A program made the translations under genes and the position numbers. The notes under the pieces are model-generated. The model saw only the letters and a list, made by a program, of their open reading frames with translations. It had not been told where the DNA came from and did no database searches. From Rhodoferax sp. BLA1 (GTDB taxonomy: Bacteria > Pseudomonadota > Gammaproteobacteria > Burkholderiales > Burkholderiaceae_C): a stretch of 64,000 nucleotides of DNA. Of this stretch, positions 43,585-52,606 are shown in pieces. The DNA lies in the NCBI RefSeq assembly GCF_013416775.1, contig NZ_SZVI01000013.1:186001-250000 (forward strand), written 5' to 3'. Position 1 is the first letter of the stretch, and each line of letters opens with the position of its first letter.

Positions 43585-43989
43585 TCAAGCCGAATGGCCG
43601 TGTGCGTGGTCATGGTTGTGGCCACAGTCGCAGTCCTGGGGTGCACTGGCCACCTCTGGCAGCGTGCCTTGGAGCCAAGCCGCCACCGCGTGATCGGGGT
43701 TGGTTTCGCTGGTGACACACACGGTCATGCCTTTTTGGCGCAGACGTGCCTTGAGGCCAACACCCGCGCTGCCAGTGATCAGGAGTGAGACACCCTCCAG
43801 CGGATGGGGTGCCTGCGGCTCAGGCGCGTGGGCACTTTCGTGAAAACTTTGCGCCAAAGGCAGTTCCAGCAGCTGCTTGCCGCTGACCTGGCGGTTGGCC
43901 ACCTCGTAGACCCAGAACTTGCGGCATTTGCCAGCGTGTTCGGTGATGCTGGTGCGGTTCTGGCTGGTGACGGCGATTTTCATGATCAT
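43585..43989 (-). CDS. NifX/NafY-like (dinitrogenase FeMo-cofactor biosynthesis fold) protein with His-rich tail
   Basis: A 134-residue protein. The core (IAVTSQNRTSITEHAGKCRKF at the start, then LLITGSAGVGLKARL) matches the RNase-H-like NifX/NafY/NifB-C-terminal family, which binds metal-sulfur clusters. The C-terminus ends in a metal-binding run, CDCGHNHDHAHGHSA. No nif genes are nearby, and such orphan members occur in non-fixing bacteria with unclear roles in metal handling. The start could be ATG 43989 or 43983. It follows, divergently spaced, a two-component sensor gene and precedes the AhpD-like gene. Confidence 0.75.
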   Translation of the reverse strand: MIMKIAVTSQNRTSITEHAGKCRKFWVYEVANRQVSGKQLLELPLAQSFHESAHAPEPQAPHPLEGVSLLITGSAGVGLKARLRQKGMTVCVTSETNPDHAVAAWLQGTLPEVASAPQDCDCGHNHDHAHGHSA

Positions 43990-44162
43990 GGGGAAGGGGT
44001 CAGTGGATGGACTGACAAAAAAAGTTGACGACCCCCTGTCCACCGCAACCGCCGTGCCAGCCCCAGCCAATCCGCTAAGTCATTGATTCATCTGTTCAGA
44101 CAGACGCACAAGCGGGCTTGCACAACCAGCGACACAACCAGCCATGCCAAAACTGGCAGTGC

Positions 44163-45539
44163 TCATGACAGTGTGGGTGTGACAGCGCGTGGCAGCAGCA
44201 GAGTGGCAGCCAGGCCACCTTGAGGCCGGTTGGCCAGGATCAGCTGACCGCCATGCAACAGGGCCACGTCTTTCACAATGGAAAGCCCTAGCCCCACACC
44301 ATCGCCAGAGGCACTGCGCGCGCTGTCGACGCGGTAATAGGGCTCGGTGACCTTGGTGAGTTCCGCAGGTACCAGACCGGGCCCATCGTCCTCAACGGTG
44401 ATTTTCAACAGGGCTGAGCTGTCTTCCACACGGATACTGGCGCCCAAACCGTATTTGAAGGCGTTGTCGATCAGGTTTTGCAGCGCCCTGCGCAAGGCGG
44501 TCAGTCGGCCTTGGAAGGCCTGTTGCGCCTGCCCGTGGATCTGGATGCTGCGCCCCAGCACGCGGGCATCGTCGGCCATGCTCTCCAGCAAAGCATTGAT
44601 GTCCAGGCTGCGCACCTGCTCATTGGCCTGCAGGCCACGCAGGTAGGCCAGTGTGCCGTCAATCATGGCGGCCATGGCCTCCAGGTCCTTGCTCATCTGC
44701 TCGCGCAAGCGCTCGTCGTCGATCAGTTCGGTGCGCAAACGCAGGCGCGTGAGCGGCGTGCGTAAATCGTGTGAGACCGCCGCCAGCGCCCGGGCCCGTT
44801 CGTTGACCAGGCGTTTGATTCTGGCCTGCATACGGTTGAACGCCTGGGCCGCGTGCCGGGTCTCGGTGGGACCGTCTTCGGGCAGGGGTGGGGCATCCAG
44901 GTCACTGCCCAGTGTGTCCGCCGCCTGGGCCAGCTGACGCAGTGGCCGGGTGGCCTGTTGCACGGCCAGCACCACCACCGCCATCACCAGGCCCAGGGTG
45001 ATGAGCAGCTCGGTGAGCAAACTGGTGGGCAAGGCCGGTGCTTGGGCGTCCAGCTCGGGCGCCAGACTGACACGGACCCACTGGCCATCCATGAGCTGCA
45101 GGTCCAGCCGGTGGGCCAGACCAGCACGCGCTTGACCGGCACCCGGACCACGGCCCAGGCCGTCGGTGCGGATGTTGACTGACCGGCCCAGTCGCGCACT
45201 GAGCATGCCCGGCAAAGCGCCGCGTGGCACAACCGCAAAAACCTGGTCGGCAGTGATCATCTCGAACTGAACGCCACCACCCTGTAAGGCAGCCAGGGCC
45301 AAAGCGCGCTGGGTCGGTGGGCTGGCTTCCAGCACCCGCACCGCCGGGGCGAGGCGGTCTGCCAAATTGACCCCGCGGACCTGGTTGACCGCCACAGACC
45401 GCTCTTGCCATTGCAGCCAAAAACTCACCCCCTGGGCCACCAGCAGGCCCACCAGCACAATCAGCGCCAGCCGGGCCGCCAGGGTCGAGCGCAGGCGGCG
45501 CCAGTTCGGGCGCACGGGGGCTTGCAGCATCAGGGGCAT
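44163..45539 (-). CDS. Sensor histidine kinase (EnvZ/QseC-type)
   Basis: A 458-residue inner-membrane kinase. It has an N-terminal helix (~22-44), a periplasmic sensor loop (~45-180), a second helix (~182-200) and a HAMP domain. The H box is AVSHDLRTPLTRLRLR with phospho-acceptor His257, followed by HATPase_c with DNAFKYG, VEDDGPGL and GVGLGLSIV. It overlaps its response regulator by ten bases, so the pair is coexpressed. The likely target is the divergent small periplasmic protein at 46493, fitting an envelope or metal-stress system. Signal not visible in the sequence. Confidence 0.93.
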   Translation of the reverse strand: MPLMLQAPVRPNWRRLRSTLAARLALIVLVGLLVAQGVSFWLQWQERSVAVNQVRGVNLADRLAPAVRVLEASPPTQRALALAALQGGGVQFEMITADQVFAVVPRGALPGMLSARLGRSVNIRTDGLGRGPGAGQARAGLAHRLDLQLMDGQWVRVSLAPELDAQAPALPTSLLTELLITLGLVMAVVVLAVQQATRPLRQLAQAADTLGSDLDAPPLPEDGPTETRHAAQAFNRMQARIKRLVNERARALAAVSHDLRTPLTRLRLRTELIDDERLREQMSKDLEAMAAMIDGTLAYLRGLQANEQVRSLDINALLESMADDARVLGRSIQIHGQAQQAFQGRLTALRRALQNLIDNAFKYGLGASIRVEDSSALLKITVEDDGPGLVPAELTKVTEPYYRVDSARSASGDGVGLGLSIVKDVALLHGGQLILANRPQGGLAATLLLPRAVTPTLS

Positions 45540-46261
45540 GTGTCAGACGCCTGCACTGAGGCGGCCAGAACATAACCTTCACCACGCACCGTCTTGATCA
45601 GCTGGGGTTCGCGGCTGTCATCACGCAGGCGCTGGCGCAAACGGCTGACCTGCACATCGATGGCACGGTCATAGGCCTCGGCCTCGTGACCGTGGATCAG
45701 CTCGGTCAGTTGGTCGCGGGTCAGCACCCGGTTGGGGTGCTCCAGCAAGATGCGCAGCAGCCGGAACTCGGCGCCCGACAAGGGTGTGGCCACGCCGTCC
45801 GGCGCGGTCAGCAGGCGCTCGGCGGTGTCCAGACACCAGCCGCCAAACAGCAGACAGCGCACCGGCTCGGGCTTGAGGTTGGGTGGCAAGGCGCGGGTGC
45901 GGCGCAGGATGGACTTGATACGGGCCAACAGTTCACGCGGGTTGAAGGGTTTGACCAGGTAGTCGTCGGCCCCCATCTCGATGCCCACAATGCGGTCGGT
46001 TTCCTCACCCCGCGCGGTGAGCATGATCACCGGCAGGCTGGAGCTGGCGCGCAGGTCGCGGCACAGCGTCAAGCCATCGGTGTCGGGCAGCATCAGGTCC
46101 AGTACCAGCAGGTCGACCGCATGGCGCGCCAGCAACTGCCACATCTCGCGCCCGTCGCGCGCGGCCAGCGCCTCAAAACCGTTGCGCACCAGGTAGTCCA
46201 CCAGCAGACGGCGGATGTCGGGTTCGTCATCAACGATCAGAATGCAGTCGCGTTTTTCCAT
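45530..46261 (-). CDS. OmpR/PhoB-family response regulator
   Basis: A 243-residue protein. The receiver domain has the acidic pair DDEPD (11-15), phospho-acceptor Asp55 (LLVLDLMLPD) and the conserved Lys in YLVKPF (~104). The C-terminal winged helix is LSGAEFRLLRILLEHPNRVL, with the recognition region DRAIDVQVSRLRQRL. The ATG at 46261 gives the true N-terminus; a TTG further upstream is unlikely. It is transcribed away from the small periplasmic protein gene, sharing a 231-bp control region, which probably holds its binding sites. Confidence 0.94.
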   Translation of the reverse strand: MEKRDCILIVDDEPDIRRLLVDYLVRNGFEALAARDGREMWQLLARHAVDLLVLDLMLPDTDGLTLCRDLRASSSLPVIMLTARGEETDRIVGIEMGADDYLVKPFNPRELLARIKSILRRTRALPPNLKPEPVRCLLFGGWCLDTAERLLTAPDGVATPLSGAEFRLLRILLEHPNRVLTRDQLTELIHGHEAEAYDRAIDVQVSRLRQRLRDDSREPQLIKTVRGEGYVLAASVQASDTCP

Positions 46262-46492
46262 GATGGGTGTCAAAGTCTGGTGTTGGCAAGCCTACATCCA
46301 ATCCTGACGGCTGCACCAAGCGCTGTTGCAAGAAGTTTTGTAACCCACTGTATCGCGGGCCAACTACGCAACACAGCGATGCAATTTGGCACTTGCGGCC
46401 ACACTTTCTCTTGACACGATGGGACTCAAATACAGCTCAGGGATGCAGGCCAGACCAGCACCCCACCACCGTTCACCCCAAGGAGTTACATC

Positions 46493-46840
46493 ATGAAAAC
46501 ATCCACCCTGATCAAAAGCATCAGCCTCGCCACGTTATTGACAGCCGCTTTGTCGACGTCAGTTCTGGCACAAATGGGCAACGGACCCGGCATGGGGCAA
46601 GGCCGGGGCGGCATGCGTTTTAGCCAAACCAACACCCCTGGCTGGACGCTGATGACCCAGCAGGAACGAACCGATCACATGGCCCAAATGCGTGCGGCCA
46701 GAACCTTTGAAGAATGCACACAACTTCAAGATGCACAACACCAGCTGATGCAAGAACGCGCCAAAGAAAAAGGTGTGACGCTCAATGTGCCGCGCCAAAA
46801 CGGCTGCAACATGATGAAGGCACGTGGTTTCTTCAATTGA
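46493..46840 (+). CDS. Small periplasmic protein, CpxP/Spy-like layout
   Basis: A 115-residue protein with a signal peptide (MKTSTLIKSI, hydrophobic core, cleavage after SVLA near residue 26). The mature part is Met/Gly-rich, then helical (TQQERTDHMAQMRAARTFEEC), with a second helix carrying QHQLMQERAKEKG and two cysteines (75 and 105) that could form a disulfide. Small helical periplasmic proteins next to two-component systems often act as stress chaperones or metal buffers (CpxP, Spy, ZraP), but direct homology is not certain. It is transcribed divergently from the response regulator. Confidence 0.75.
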   Translation: MKTSTLIKSISLATLLTAALSTSVLAQMGNGPGMGQGRGGMRFSQTNTPGWTLMTQQERTDHMAQMRAARTFEECTQLQDAQHQLMQERAKEKGVTLNVPRQNGCNMMKARGFFN

Positions 46841-46881
46841 GCGCCGGGCCACGGAACGAGGCACCAAATGCATCAGACTCC

Positions 46882-46924
46882 ATAGCAACTGGTCCATATA
46901 GAACAAGGGCTACAGGCCAAAAAA
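46882..46924 (+). repeat. 42-bp palindromic repeat, copy 12 (degenerate), between convergent genes
   Basis: ATAGCA, then a broken left arm, then ACAAGGGCTACAGGCC and AAAAAA. It lies 42 bp after the small periplasmic gene and 37 bp before the convergent quinone oxidoreductase end. Confidence 0.65.
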
Positions 46925-46960
46925 CCTTGTAGCCCTGCACCAGACCGCCACCCCAACCGG

Positions 46961-47956
46961 CTACAGGGTCAACACCGTGCAGCCGGTTGTTTTGCGTGCC
47001 TCCAGGTCGCGGTGTGCCTGCTGCACATCTTCCAGCCGGTAACGCTGCGCGATGTGGATCTGGACCTGGCCACTGCTCACCACCGCAAACAACTCATCCG
47101 CCATGGCCTGGGTGCTTTCGCGCGTGTTCATGTGGGTGAACAGCGTTTGCCGCGTCACATACAAGGAGCCTTTGGGGCCCAGGATGCCCGGCGCAAACGG
47201 TGGCACCGGGCCCGAGGCATTGCCAAAGCTGGCCATCAGGCCCAAGGGCGCCAGGCAGTCGAGCGACTTGTCCCAGGTGTCCTTGCCCACCGAGTCGTAG
47301 ACCACCTTGACGCCCTGGCCTGCGGTGATCTCCTTGACCCGAGCCAGAAAATCCTCTTCTGCGTAATTGATAGCAAACTCCGCTCCATTGGCAAGGGCCA
47401 GAGCACATTTTTGTGCTGAACCAGCGGTGCCGATCAGGCGCAGGCCCAAGGCCCGAGCCCACTGGCAGGCGATCAGCCCCACACCACCGGCGGCGGCATG
47501 AAACAGCACAAAGTCACCCGCGTGTAATCCACCCACCGGCAGGGTGCGTTTGAGCAGGTATTGCGCGGTCAGGCCCTTGAGCATCATCGCGGCACCGGTC
47601 TCAAAACTGATCGCATCGGGCAGCTTGCAGACACATTTGGCCGGCATCACACGCAGCTCACAATAACTGCCAGGTGGCGGGCTGGCGTAGGCAGCGCGGT
47701 CACCCACCTGCAGGTGGGTCACGCCCTCACCCACGGCTTCAACCACGCCCGCTGCCTCCATGCCCAGGCGGGCCGGCATCGGCATCGGGTACAAGCCGGT
47801 GCGGTGGTAAACGTCGATGAAGTTCAGGCCCACCACGTGGTGGCGAATGCGAACCTCGCCGGGGCCGGGCTCACCCACGGTGATCTGGACCAGTTTGAGT
47901 TGTTCGGGGCCGCCATGCTGGTCGATCTGGATGGCGCGTGAGGTGTGAATGCTCAT
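46961..47956 (-). CDS. qor: NADPH:quinone oxidoreductase (Qor-type medium-chain dehydrogenase)
   Basis: A 331-residue zinc-free MDR-family enzyme. It has the quinone-oxidoreductase N-terminus (GPEQLKL, then GLNFIDVYHRTGLYPM), the conserved ML-GLTAQYLL, the nucleotide-binding glycine pattern AAAGGVGLIACQWA, and KVVYDSVGKDTW. It likely reduces quinones or electrophilic enones with NADPH in the cytoplasm. The ends are normal and no truncation is seen. The coding stretch near 47370-47410 happens to resemble the 42-bp repeat but aligns with the family (KCALALANGAEFAINYAEE), so it may be a coincidence. Confidence 0.93.
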   Translation of the reverse strand: MSIHTSRAIQIDQHGGPEQLKLVQITVGEPGPGEVRIRHHVVGLNFIDVYHRTGLYPMPMPARLGMEAAGVVEAVGEGVTHLQVGDRAAYASPPPGSYCELRVMPAKCVCKLPDAISFETGAAMMLKGLTAQYLLKRTLPVGGLHAGDFVLFHAAAGGVGLIACQWARALGLRLIGTAGSAQKCALALANGAEFAINYAEEDFLARVKEITAGQGVKVVYDSVGKDTWDKSLDCLAPLGLMASFGNASGPVPPFAPGILGPKGSLYVTRQTLFTHMNTRESTQAMADELFAVVSSGQVQIHIAQRYRLEDVQQAHRDLEARKTTGCTVLTL

Positions 47957-48102
47957 ACAAAGTGCTCTCTGGGTTGTTCAATGCGGGTCCATCTTGCCAT
48001 GAATCAGGGCTGGGTGTTTTGCTGCGAGAATGGTCAAACACTCCCCGCCGCCCGCATGCACCTCCCCCTTTTCACCCCGCGTTTGCCCACTGGCTGGTGC
48101 CT

Positions 48103-49008
48103 ATGAACCATCCCCGCGTGACCCCCACCGCAGCGCTGCTGCTGACTGTGCCACCGGTGTTGTGGGCGTGTAACGCGGTGCTAGGCCGCATGATTGCCGA
48201 CATGGCCTCGCCGATGACGCTCAATCTGGTGCGCTGGTGCCTGGCCTTTGTGCTCTTGCTGCCACTGGCCGGATCGGTGCTGCGCCCCGGCAGCCCTCTG
48301 TGGCCGAGCTGGCGGCGCTTCACCGGGCTCTCGCTGCTGAGCATTGGGGGTTACAACGCCCTGCTCTATCTGGCGCTCAACACCTCCAGCGCGATCAATG
48401 TGACGCTGGTGGGCTCGATCACCCCGGTGTGGATGTTGCTGATTGGCCGGGTGTTTTTTGGTGCGGCCATTTCACGCCGACAGTGGCTCGGTGCGGCCAT
48501 GTCGATTTTTGGTGTGATGCTGGTGATGAGCCGTGGCGAACTTGACGTGCTGCTGAATGTGCGCCTGGTGCCGGGTGACTTCTACATCCTGCTGGCCTCC
48601 GCCGCCTGGGCCTATTACAGCTGGATGCTGGGGCACCCAACCACCGAGCCTGCCAGCATCCGAACCAACTGGTCGGCGTTTCTGATGGGCCAGGTGGCCT
48701 TTGGGCTGGTCTGGTCAGCGTTATTTGCCGGGGCCGAATGGGGTCTGGGCTGGGGCCGCCTGCACCTGAGCTGGACCTTGGCTGGCATGCTGCTGTTCAT
48801 CGCGGTAGGTCCGGCGCTGCTGGCCTACCGCGCCTGGGGCGCCGGTGTGGCGCGCAGCGGGCCCTCGGTGGCGGGGTTTTTCATCAACCTGATTCCGCTC
48901 TTCACCGCCGTCTTGTCCGGCCTGTTCCTGGGTGAGGTGCCACACCTCTACCACGCACTGGCTTTTGTGCTGATTGCGGGCGGCATTGTGGTGTCATCCA
49001 GACGCTGA
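48103..49008 (+). CDS. EamA (DMT) family transporter
   Basis: A 301-residue membrane protein with ten predicted helices in two EamA halves, for example LLTVPPVLWACNAVLGRM at the N-terminus and NVTLVGSITPVWMLLIGRV later. The drug/metabolite transporter superfamily exports amino acids, metabolites or drugs. The ATG at 48103 puts the first helix at the start; the open frame extends to 47938 but over a non-family leader. It is divergent from the quinone oxidoreductase. Substrate not determinable. Confidence 0.86.
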   Translation: MNHPRVTPTAALLLTVPPVLWACNAVLGRMIADMASPMTLNLVRWCLAFVLLLPLAGSVLRPGSPLWPSWRRFTGLSLLSIGGYNALLYLALNTSSAINVTLVGSITPVWMLLIGRVFFGAAISRRQWLGAAMSIFGVMLVMSRGELDVLLNVRLVPGDFYILLASAAWAYYSWMLGHPTTEPASIRTNWSAFLMGQVAFGLVWSALFAGAEWGLGWGRLHLSWTLAGMLLFIAVGPALLAYRAWGAGVARSGPSVAGFFINLIPLFTAVLSGLFLGEVPHLYHALAFVLIAGGIVVSSRR

Positions 49009-49077
49009 GACCAGCGCCAACACACCGCGCTGGATGCCACCCGGAGAAACTTGCCCGTTGCGGGCAAGCCTGCCTGA

Positions 49078-50064
49078 TTACTGCGCCTTGAACCCGCTGT
49101 CGTGAATGATGCGGGCCCAAGTTTTTGAGTAGGCCAGTTCGCGGTTCGTCAGCTGGGCCTGGGTCATGTAGCCCACAGAGAGGCCCATCGCGCTCAAACG
49201 TTCGTGCACATCGGGCAACGCCACCACCTTGGCCACGGCGGCTGACAGTTTGTCAAGCACCGGCTGGGGCGTGCCCTTGGGCGCAAAAATGCCGTAATAC
49301 GGCACATCCTCAAACCCGGCCAAACCCAGTTCGGCAAAAGTCGGCACATCGGGCAAGGAGGCCTGGCGCGCGGAGCCCAGCACCGCCACCACGCGGATCT
49401 TGCCCGCCTTGTGGTTCTCAATAAAGTCAGGCACTGAACCGACTCCCGCATTGATTTGGTTGCCCAGCATGTCCCCCATCATCGGCGCGCTACCCCGGTA
49501 GGGTGCGGCCTGCAGATCGAGCTTGTATTTCTGGCCAATCAGCTTGACCAGAAACTCGGGCACCGACGCTGGCGCGGGCACACCCACCGAGTCTTGGCCA
49601 CTTTTTTGTTTTTGCACAAAACTCACATACTCGGCCATGGTTTTGGCCGGTGTGCCGCCAGAGACCGCCAAGGTGTTGACAAAAGTGGCGAAACCCGCCA
49701 CCGCGACAAAGTCCTTGTGCGGATCAAAACCGGGGTTCTTGACCACCAGGGGCAGGATCGAAATGCTGTGGTCATGCGACAAAAACAGCGTGTTGCCATC
49801 CGGTGCTGCGGCTTTGAGCGCCTGGGCGGCGATCTGACCACCGGCCCCGGCCTTGTTGTCCACCACCACTGAGACACCCAGCTGGTCCTTGAGCTTGTCG
49901 GCCAGGATGCGGGCAATCGCGTCGGTGCCGCCACCGGGCGGGAAACCCACCATCAGCTTGACCGGGCCGGTCTGTGCCTGGGCCAGACCTGCTGTCAACA
50001 GTGAACCCACCAGCACGGCGTGTGCCAATTTGCGAAACCGATCCCCCAAAGAACTCTGAACCAT
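49078..50064 (-). CDS. Tripartite tricarboxylate transporter substrate-binding protein (Bug/TctC family)
   Basis: A 328-residue periplasmic receptor with a signal peptide (cleavage after LAQAQ around residue 31). Bug-family segments follow: VGFPPGGGTDAIARILADKL and GAGGQIAAQALKAA. The ATG at 50064 has AGGAG eight bases upstream. It is the likely binding component for the TctA/TctB pair at 51095-53103, although an EamA gene lies between them. Bug proteins bind small carboxylates such as citrate, tartrate or succinate; the ligand here cannot be read from the sequence. Confidence 0.9.
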   Translation of the reverse strand: MVQSSLGDRFRKLAHAVLVGSLLTAGLAQAQTGPVKLMVGFPPGGGTDAIARILADKLKDQLGVSVVVDNKAGAGGQIAAQALKAAAPDGNTLFLSHDHSISILPLVVKNPGFDPHKDFVAVAGFATFVNTLAVSGGTPAKTMAEYVSFVQKQKSGQDSVGVPAPASVPEFLVKLIGQKYKLDLQAAPYRGSAPMMGDMLGNQINAGVGSVPDFIENHKAGKIRVVAVLGSARQASLPDVPTFAELGLAGFEDVPYYGIFAPKGTPQPVLDKLSAAVAKVVALPDVHERLSAMGLSVGYMTQAQLTNRELAYSKTWARIIHDSGFKAQ

Positions 50065-50142
50065 CTGTGACTCCTGAAGAATAAAAAAAGTGACTGATAC
50101 CCTCGCCCAAACAGGCATGCATTTTCCCTGCCAACAGCTTTG

Positions 50143-51042
50143 TCAGCGACCCCGCATGAAGACAAAAATGCCCGCAATCACCAGCAGCGTACCTGCCGCC
50201 ACCCAGCCGGTGAAGGGCTCGCCCAGCAGCAGCGCCCCCATGGCGATGGTCGACATCGGGCCAACCATGCCAGTCTGCGCCGCCAGCGAGGCGCCGATGC
50301 GCTCGATGGCCATCATCACCATCAGCACCGGTGCCGCAGTGCACAGGGTGGCGTTGAGCACCGACAGCCAGATCACCTCGGGTGCGACCAAGGCCGCACT
50401 CCAGGGGCGCAGCAGCACAAACTGGGCAATACACAAGACACAGGCCACCAGCGTGGCCAGGCCGACCAGGCGCAGGGAACCCAGGCGTTTGACCAGCTCA
50501 CCACTGAAACTCAGGTAAATCGCATAACTGATGGCGCTGCCAAACACCAGCGCTGCACCCAGCGCCGCGTTGCGGCCTTCCAGCCCGATTTCATGGCCAA
50601 ACACCAGGAGAACGCCCAGGTAACTGATGCCCATGCCCAGCGCCTGAAAACGGGTGATGTGGCGCTGGTACAGCAGCCGCCCGAGGATCAGCACCAGGGT
50701 CGGGTTCAGGTACAAAATCAGCCGTTCCAGCGAGGCGCTGACGTAGGCCAGCCCGGCAAAGTCCAGATAACTGGCCAGGTAATACCCCGAAAAACCCAGG
50801 CCCAACACACCCCACCAGTCGCGCCGCGTTAAGGGTGGTTTGCCCCGGCTGGCCCACCAGGCCATCAGCGCAAAGATCGGCAGCGCAAACAACATGCGGT
50901 ACATGATCAGCGTGACCGCATCGACACCGTAGCGGTAGGCTAGCTTGACAATGATCGCTTTGCCGCTGAACGCAATGGCACCCAGGGTGGCCAGCAGCAA
51001 ACCAAACGCTATGTTTTCTGGAGCTTCCTGCCCTTTAGACAT
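50143..51042 (-). CDS. EamA family transporter, start codon inside a 42-bp repeat
   Basis: A ~299-residue DMT-family membrane protein with about ten helices; the conserved start of the fold is AFGLLLATLGAIAFSGKAIIV. It lies between tctA and tctC in the same direction. The ATG at 51042 falls within a copy of the 42-bp repeat, which supplies the first codons (MSKGQEAPENIAF). No ribosome-binding site precedes it, so translation may rely on coupling from tctA, whose stop lies 55 bp upstream. Substrate unknown. Confidence 0.82.
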   Translation of the reverse strand: MSKGQEAPENIAFGLLLATLGAIAFSGKAIIVKLAYRYGVDAVTLIMYRMLFALPIFALMAWWASRGKPPLTRRDWWGVLGLGFSGYYLASYLDFAGLAYVSASLERLILYLNPTLVLILGRLLYQRHITRFQALGMGISYLGVLLVFGHEIGLEGRNAALGAALVFGSAISYAIYLSFSGELVKRLGSLRLVGLATLVACVLCIAQFVLLRPWSAALVAPEVIWLSVLNATLCTAAPVLMVMMAIERIGASLAAQTGMVGPMSTIAMGALLLGEPFTGWVAAGTLLVIAGIFVFMRGR

Positions 51043-51061
51043 AAGGGCCAGAGGTCGATTT
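51020..51061 (+). repeat. 42-bp palindromic repeat, copy 13, supplying a start codon
   Basis: GGAGCTTCCT-GCCCTTTAGACAT-AAGGGCCAGAGG-TCGATTT, with an intact GCCCTT/AAGGGC stem. On the - strand the ATG of the EamA gene lies in the hairpin loop. Confidence 0.75.
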
Positions 51062-51094
51062 CTTATAAATTCCCGGGGACAGCATGGGAGACCC

Positions 51095-52606
51095 TCAGTC
51101 TTCCACAAAAGCAACTTCGCGCTGGCGTTTGATGGCCGGCAGCAAGACCACCAACAACATCGCTGCTGCGGCAGCTAGCAAGCCTGCCGACAGCGGCCGT
51201 GTCACCAGCACACTCCAGTCACCACGCGATAGCAGCAAGGCGCGGCGCAGGTTTTCTTCCATCATCGGGCCTAGGATAAAACCCAGCAGCAGCGGCGCAG
51301 GCTCCAGCCCGAGTTTGATGAACACATAACCAATCACCCCAAACAGACCCACCATCCAGATGTCCCAGGTGTTGTTGTTGGTGCTGTACACCCCAATCGC
51401 GCAAAACAAAACGATCGCGGGGAACAGCCAGCGGTAGGGTACGGAGAGCAGCTTGATCCAGATGCCAATCAGCGGCAGGTTCAGCACCACCAGCATCGCG
51501 TTGCCAATCCACATCGAGGCAATCAGTCCCCAGAACAACTCGGGGTTGCTGCTCATCACCTGCGGGCCGGGCTGGATGTTGTGGATGGTCATGGCGCCCA
51601 CCATCAACGCCATCACCGCATTGGGCGGGATGCCCAGGGTCAGCAGCGGGATGAACGAGGTCTGGGCACCCGCGTTGTTGGCCGACTCTGGCGCAGCAAC
51701 ACCCCGGATATTGCCCTCACCAAACGGCACCTCGCCGGGGTGCAACTTGGTTTTTTTCTCGACACTGTAGGCCGCAAACGCCGCTAGCAAAGCACCGCCT
51801 CCCGGCAAAATCCCCAAGATCGAACCGATGCTGGTGCCACGTAACACCGCTGGCAACATGCGTTTGAAGTCTTCGCGCGTGGGCATCAGGCCATGCACCT
51901 TCGAGGTAAACACCTCGCGGTGGGCCTCCTTGACCGACAGGTTAGCAATGATTTCGCCGTACCCAAACACCCCCATGGCGATCACGATGAAACCAATACC
52001 ATCGGTCAACTCGGGGATGTCAAACGCAAACCGCGCCACACCCGAGTTCACATCGGTGCCCACCAGGCCCAGCAGCAGGCCCAGCACAATCATCGCCACC
52101 GCCTTGAGCAGCGAGCCCGAGGCCAGCACCACCGCACCAATCAGCCCCAACACCATCAGTGAAAAATACTCAGCCGGGCCAAATTTGAACGCCACCTCGG
52201 TCAGCGGACCGGCAAAGGCCGCCAGAATCAACGTACCGACACTGCCGGCAAAAAAGGACCCGAGCCCGGCCGCAGCCAGCGCGGGCCCGGCCCGACCTTT
52301 GCGCGCCATCTGGTAACCATCAATGACGGTGACCACCGAGGACGCCTCCCCCGGCAGATTCACCAGGATCGCGGTGGTCGAGCCACCATACTGCGCACCG
52401 TAATAAATGCCCGCCAGCATGATCAACGCCGACACTGGCGGCAACGCATAGGTAGCTGGCAGCAGCATCGCAATCGTGGCCACCGGGCCAATACCGGGCA
52501 GCACCCCAATCAGGGTACCGAGCAGGCAACCAACAAAAGCGTAGAGCAGGTTGATCGGTGTGACCGCCACACCAAAACCCATGGACAAGTTGGTGATCAA
52601 GTCCAT
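51095..52606 (-). CDS. tctA: Tripartite tricarboxylate transporter large membrane subunit (TctA)
   Basis: A 503-residue inner-membrane protein with about 12 helices. The TctA signatures are GVLPGIGPVATIAMLLPATY and IYYGAQYGGSTTAILVNLPG near the N-terminus and a second GILPGGGALLAAF mid-protein. It forms the transport channel with TctB and uses a Bug-type receptor. Its start overlaps the tctB stop by one base (TAATG at 52606), so the two are translated together. The order tctB-tctA-eamA-tctC on this strand is unusual, since tctC is normally first. Confidence 0.93.
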   Translation of the reverse strand: MDLITNLSMGFGVAVTPINLLYAFVGCLLGTLIGVLPGIGPVATIAMLLPATYALPPVSALIMLAGIYYGAQYGGSTTAILVNLPGEASSVVTVIDGYQMARKGRAGPALAAAGLGSFFAGSVGTLILAAFAGPLTEVAFKFGPAEYFSLMVLGLIGAVVLASGSLLKAVAMIVLGLLLGLVGTDVNSGVARFAFDIPELTDGIGFIVIAMGVFGYGEIIANLSVKEAHREVFTSKVHGLMPTREDFKRMLPAVLRGTSIGSILGILPGGGALLAAFAAYSVEKKTKLHPGEVPFGEGNIRGVAAPESANNAGAQTSFIPLLTLGIPPNAVMALMVGAMTIHNIQPGPQVMSSNPELFWGLIASMWIGNAMLVVLNLPLIGIWIKLLSVPYRWLFPAIVLFCAIGVYSTNNNTWDIWMVGLFGVIGYVFIKLGLEPAPLLLGFILGPMMEENLRRALLLSRGDWSVLVTRPLSAGLLAAAAAMLLVVLLPAIKRQREVAFVED

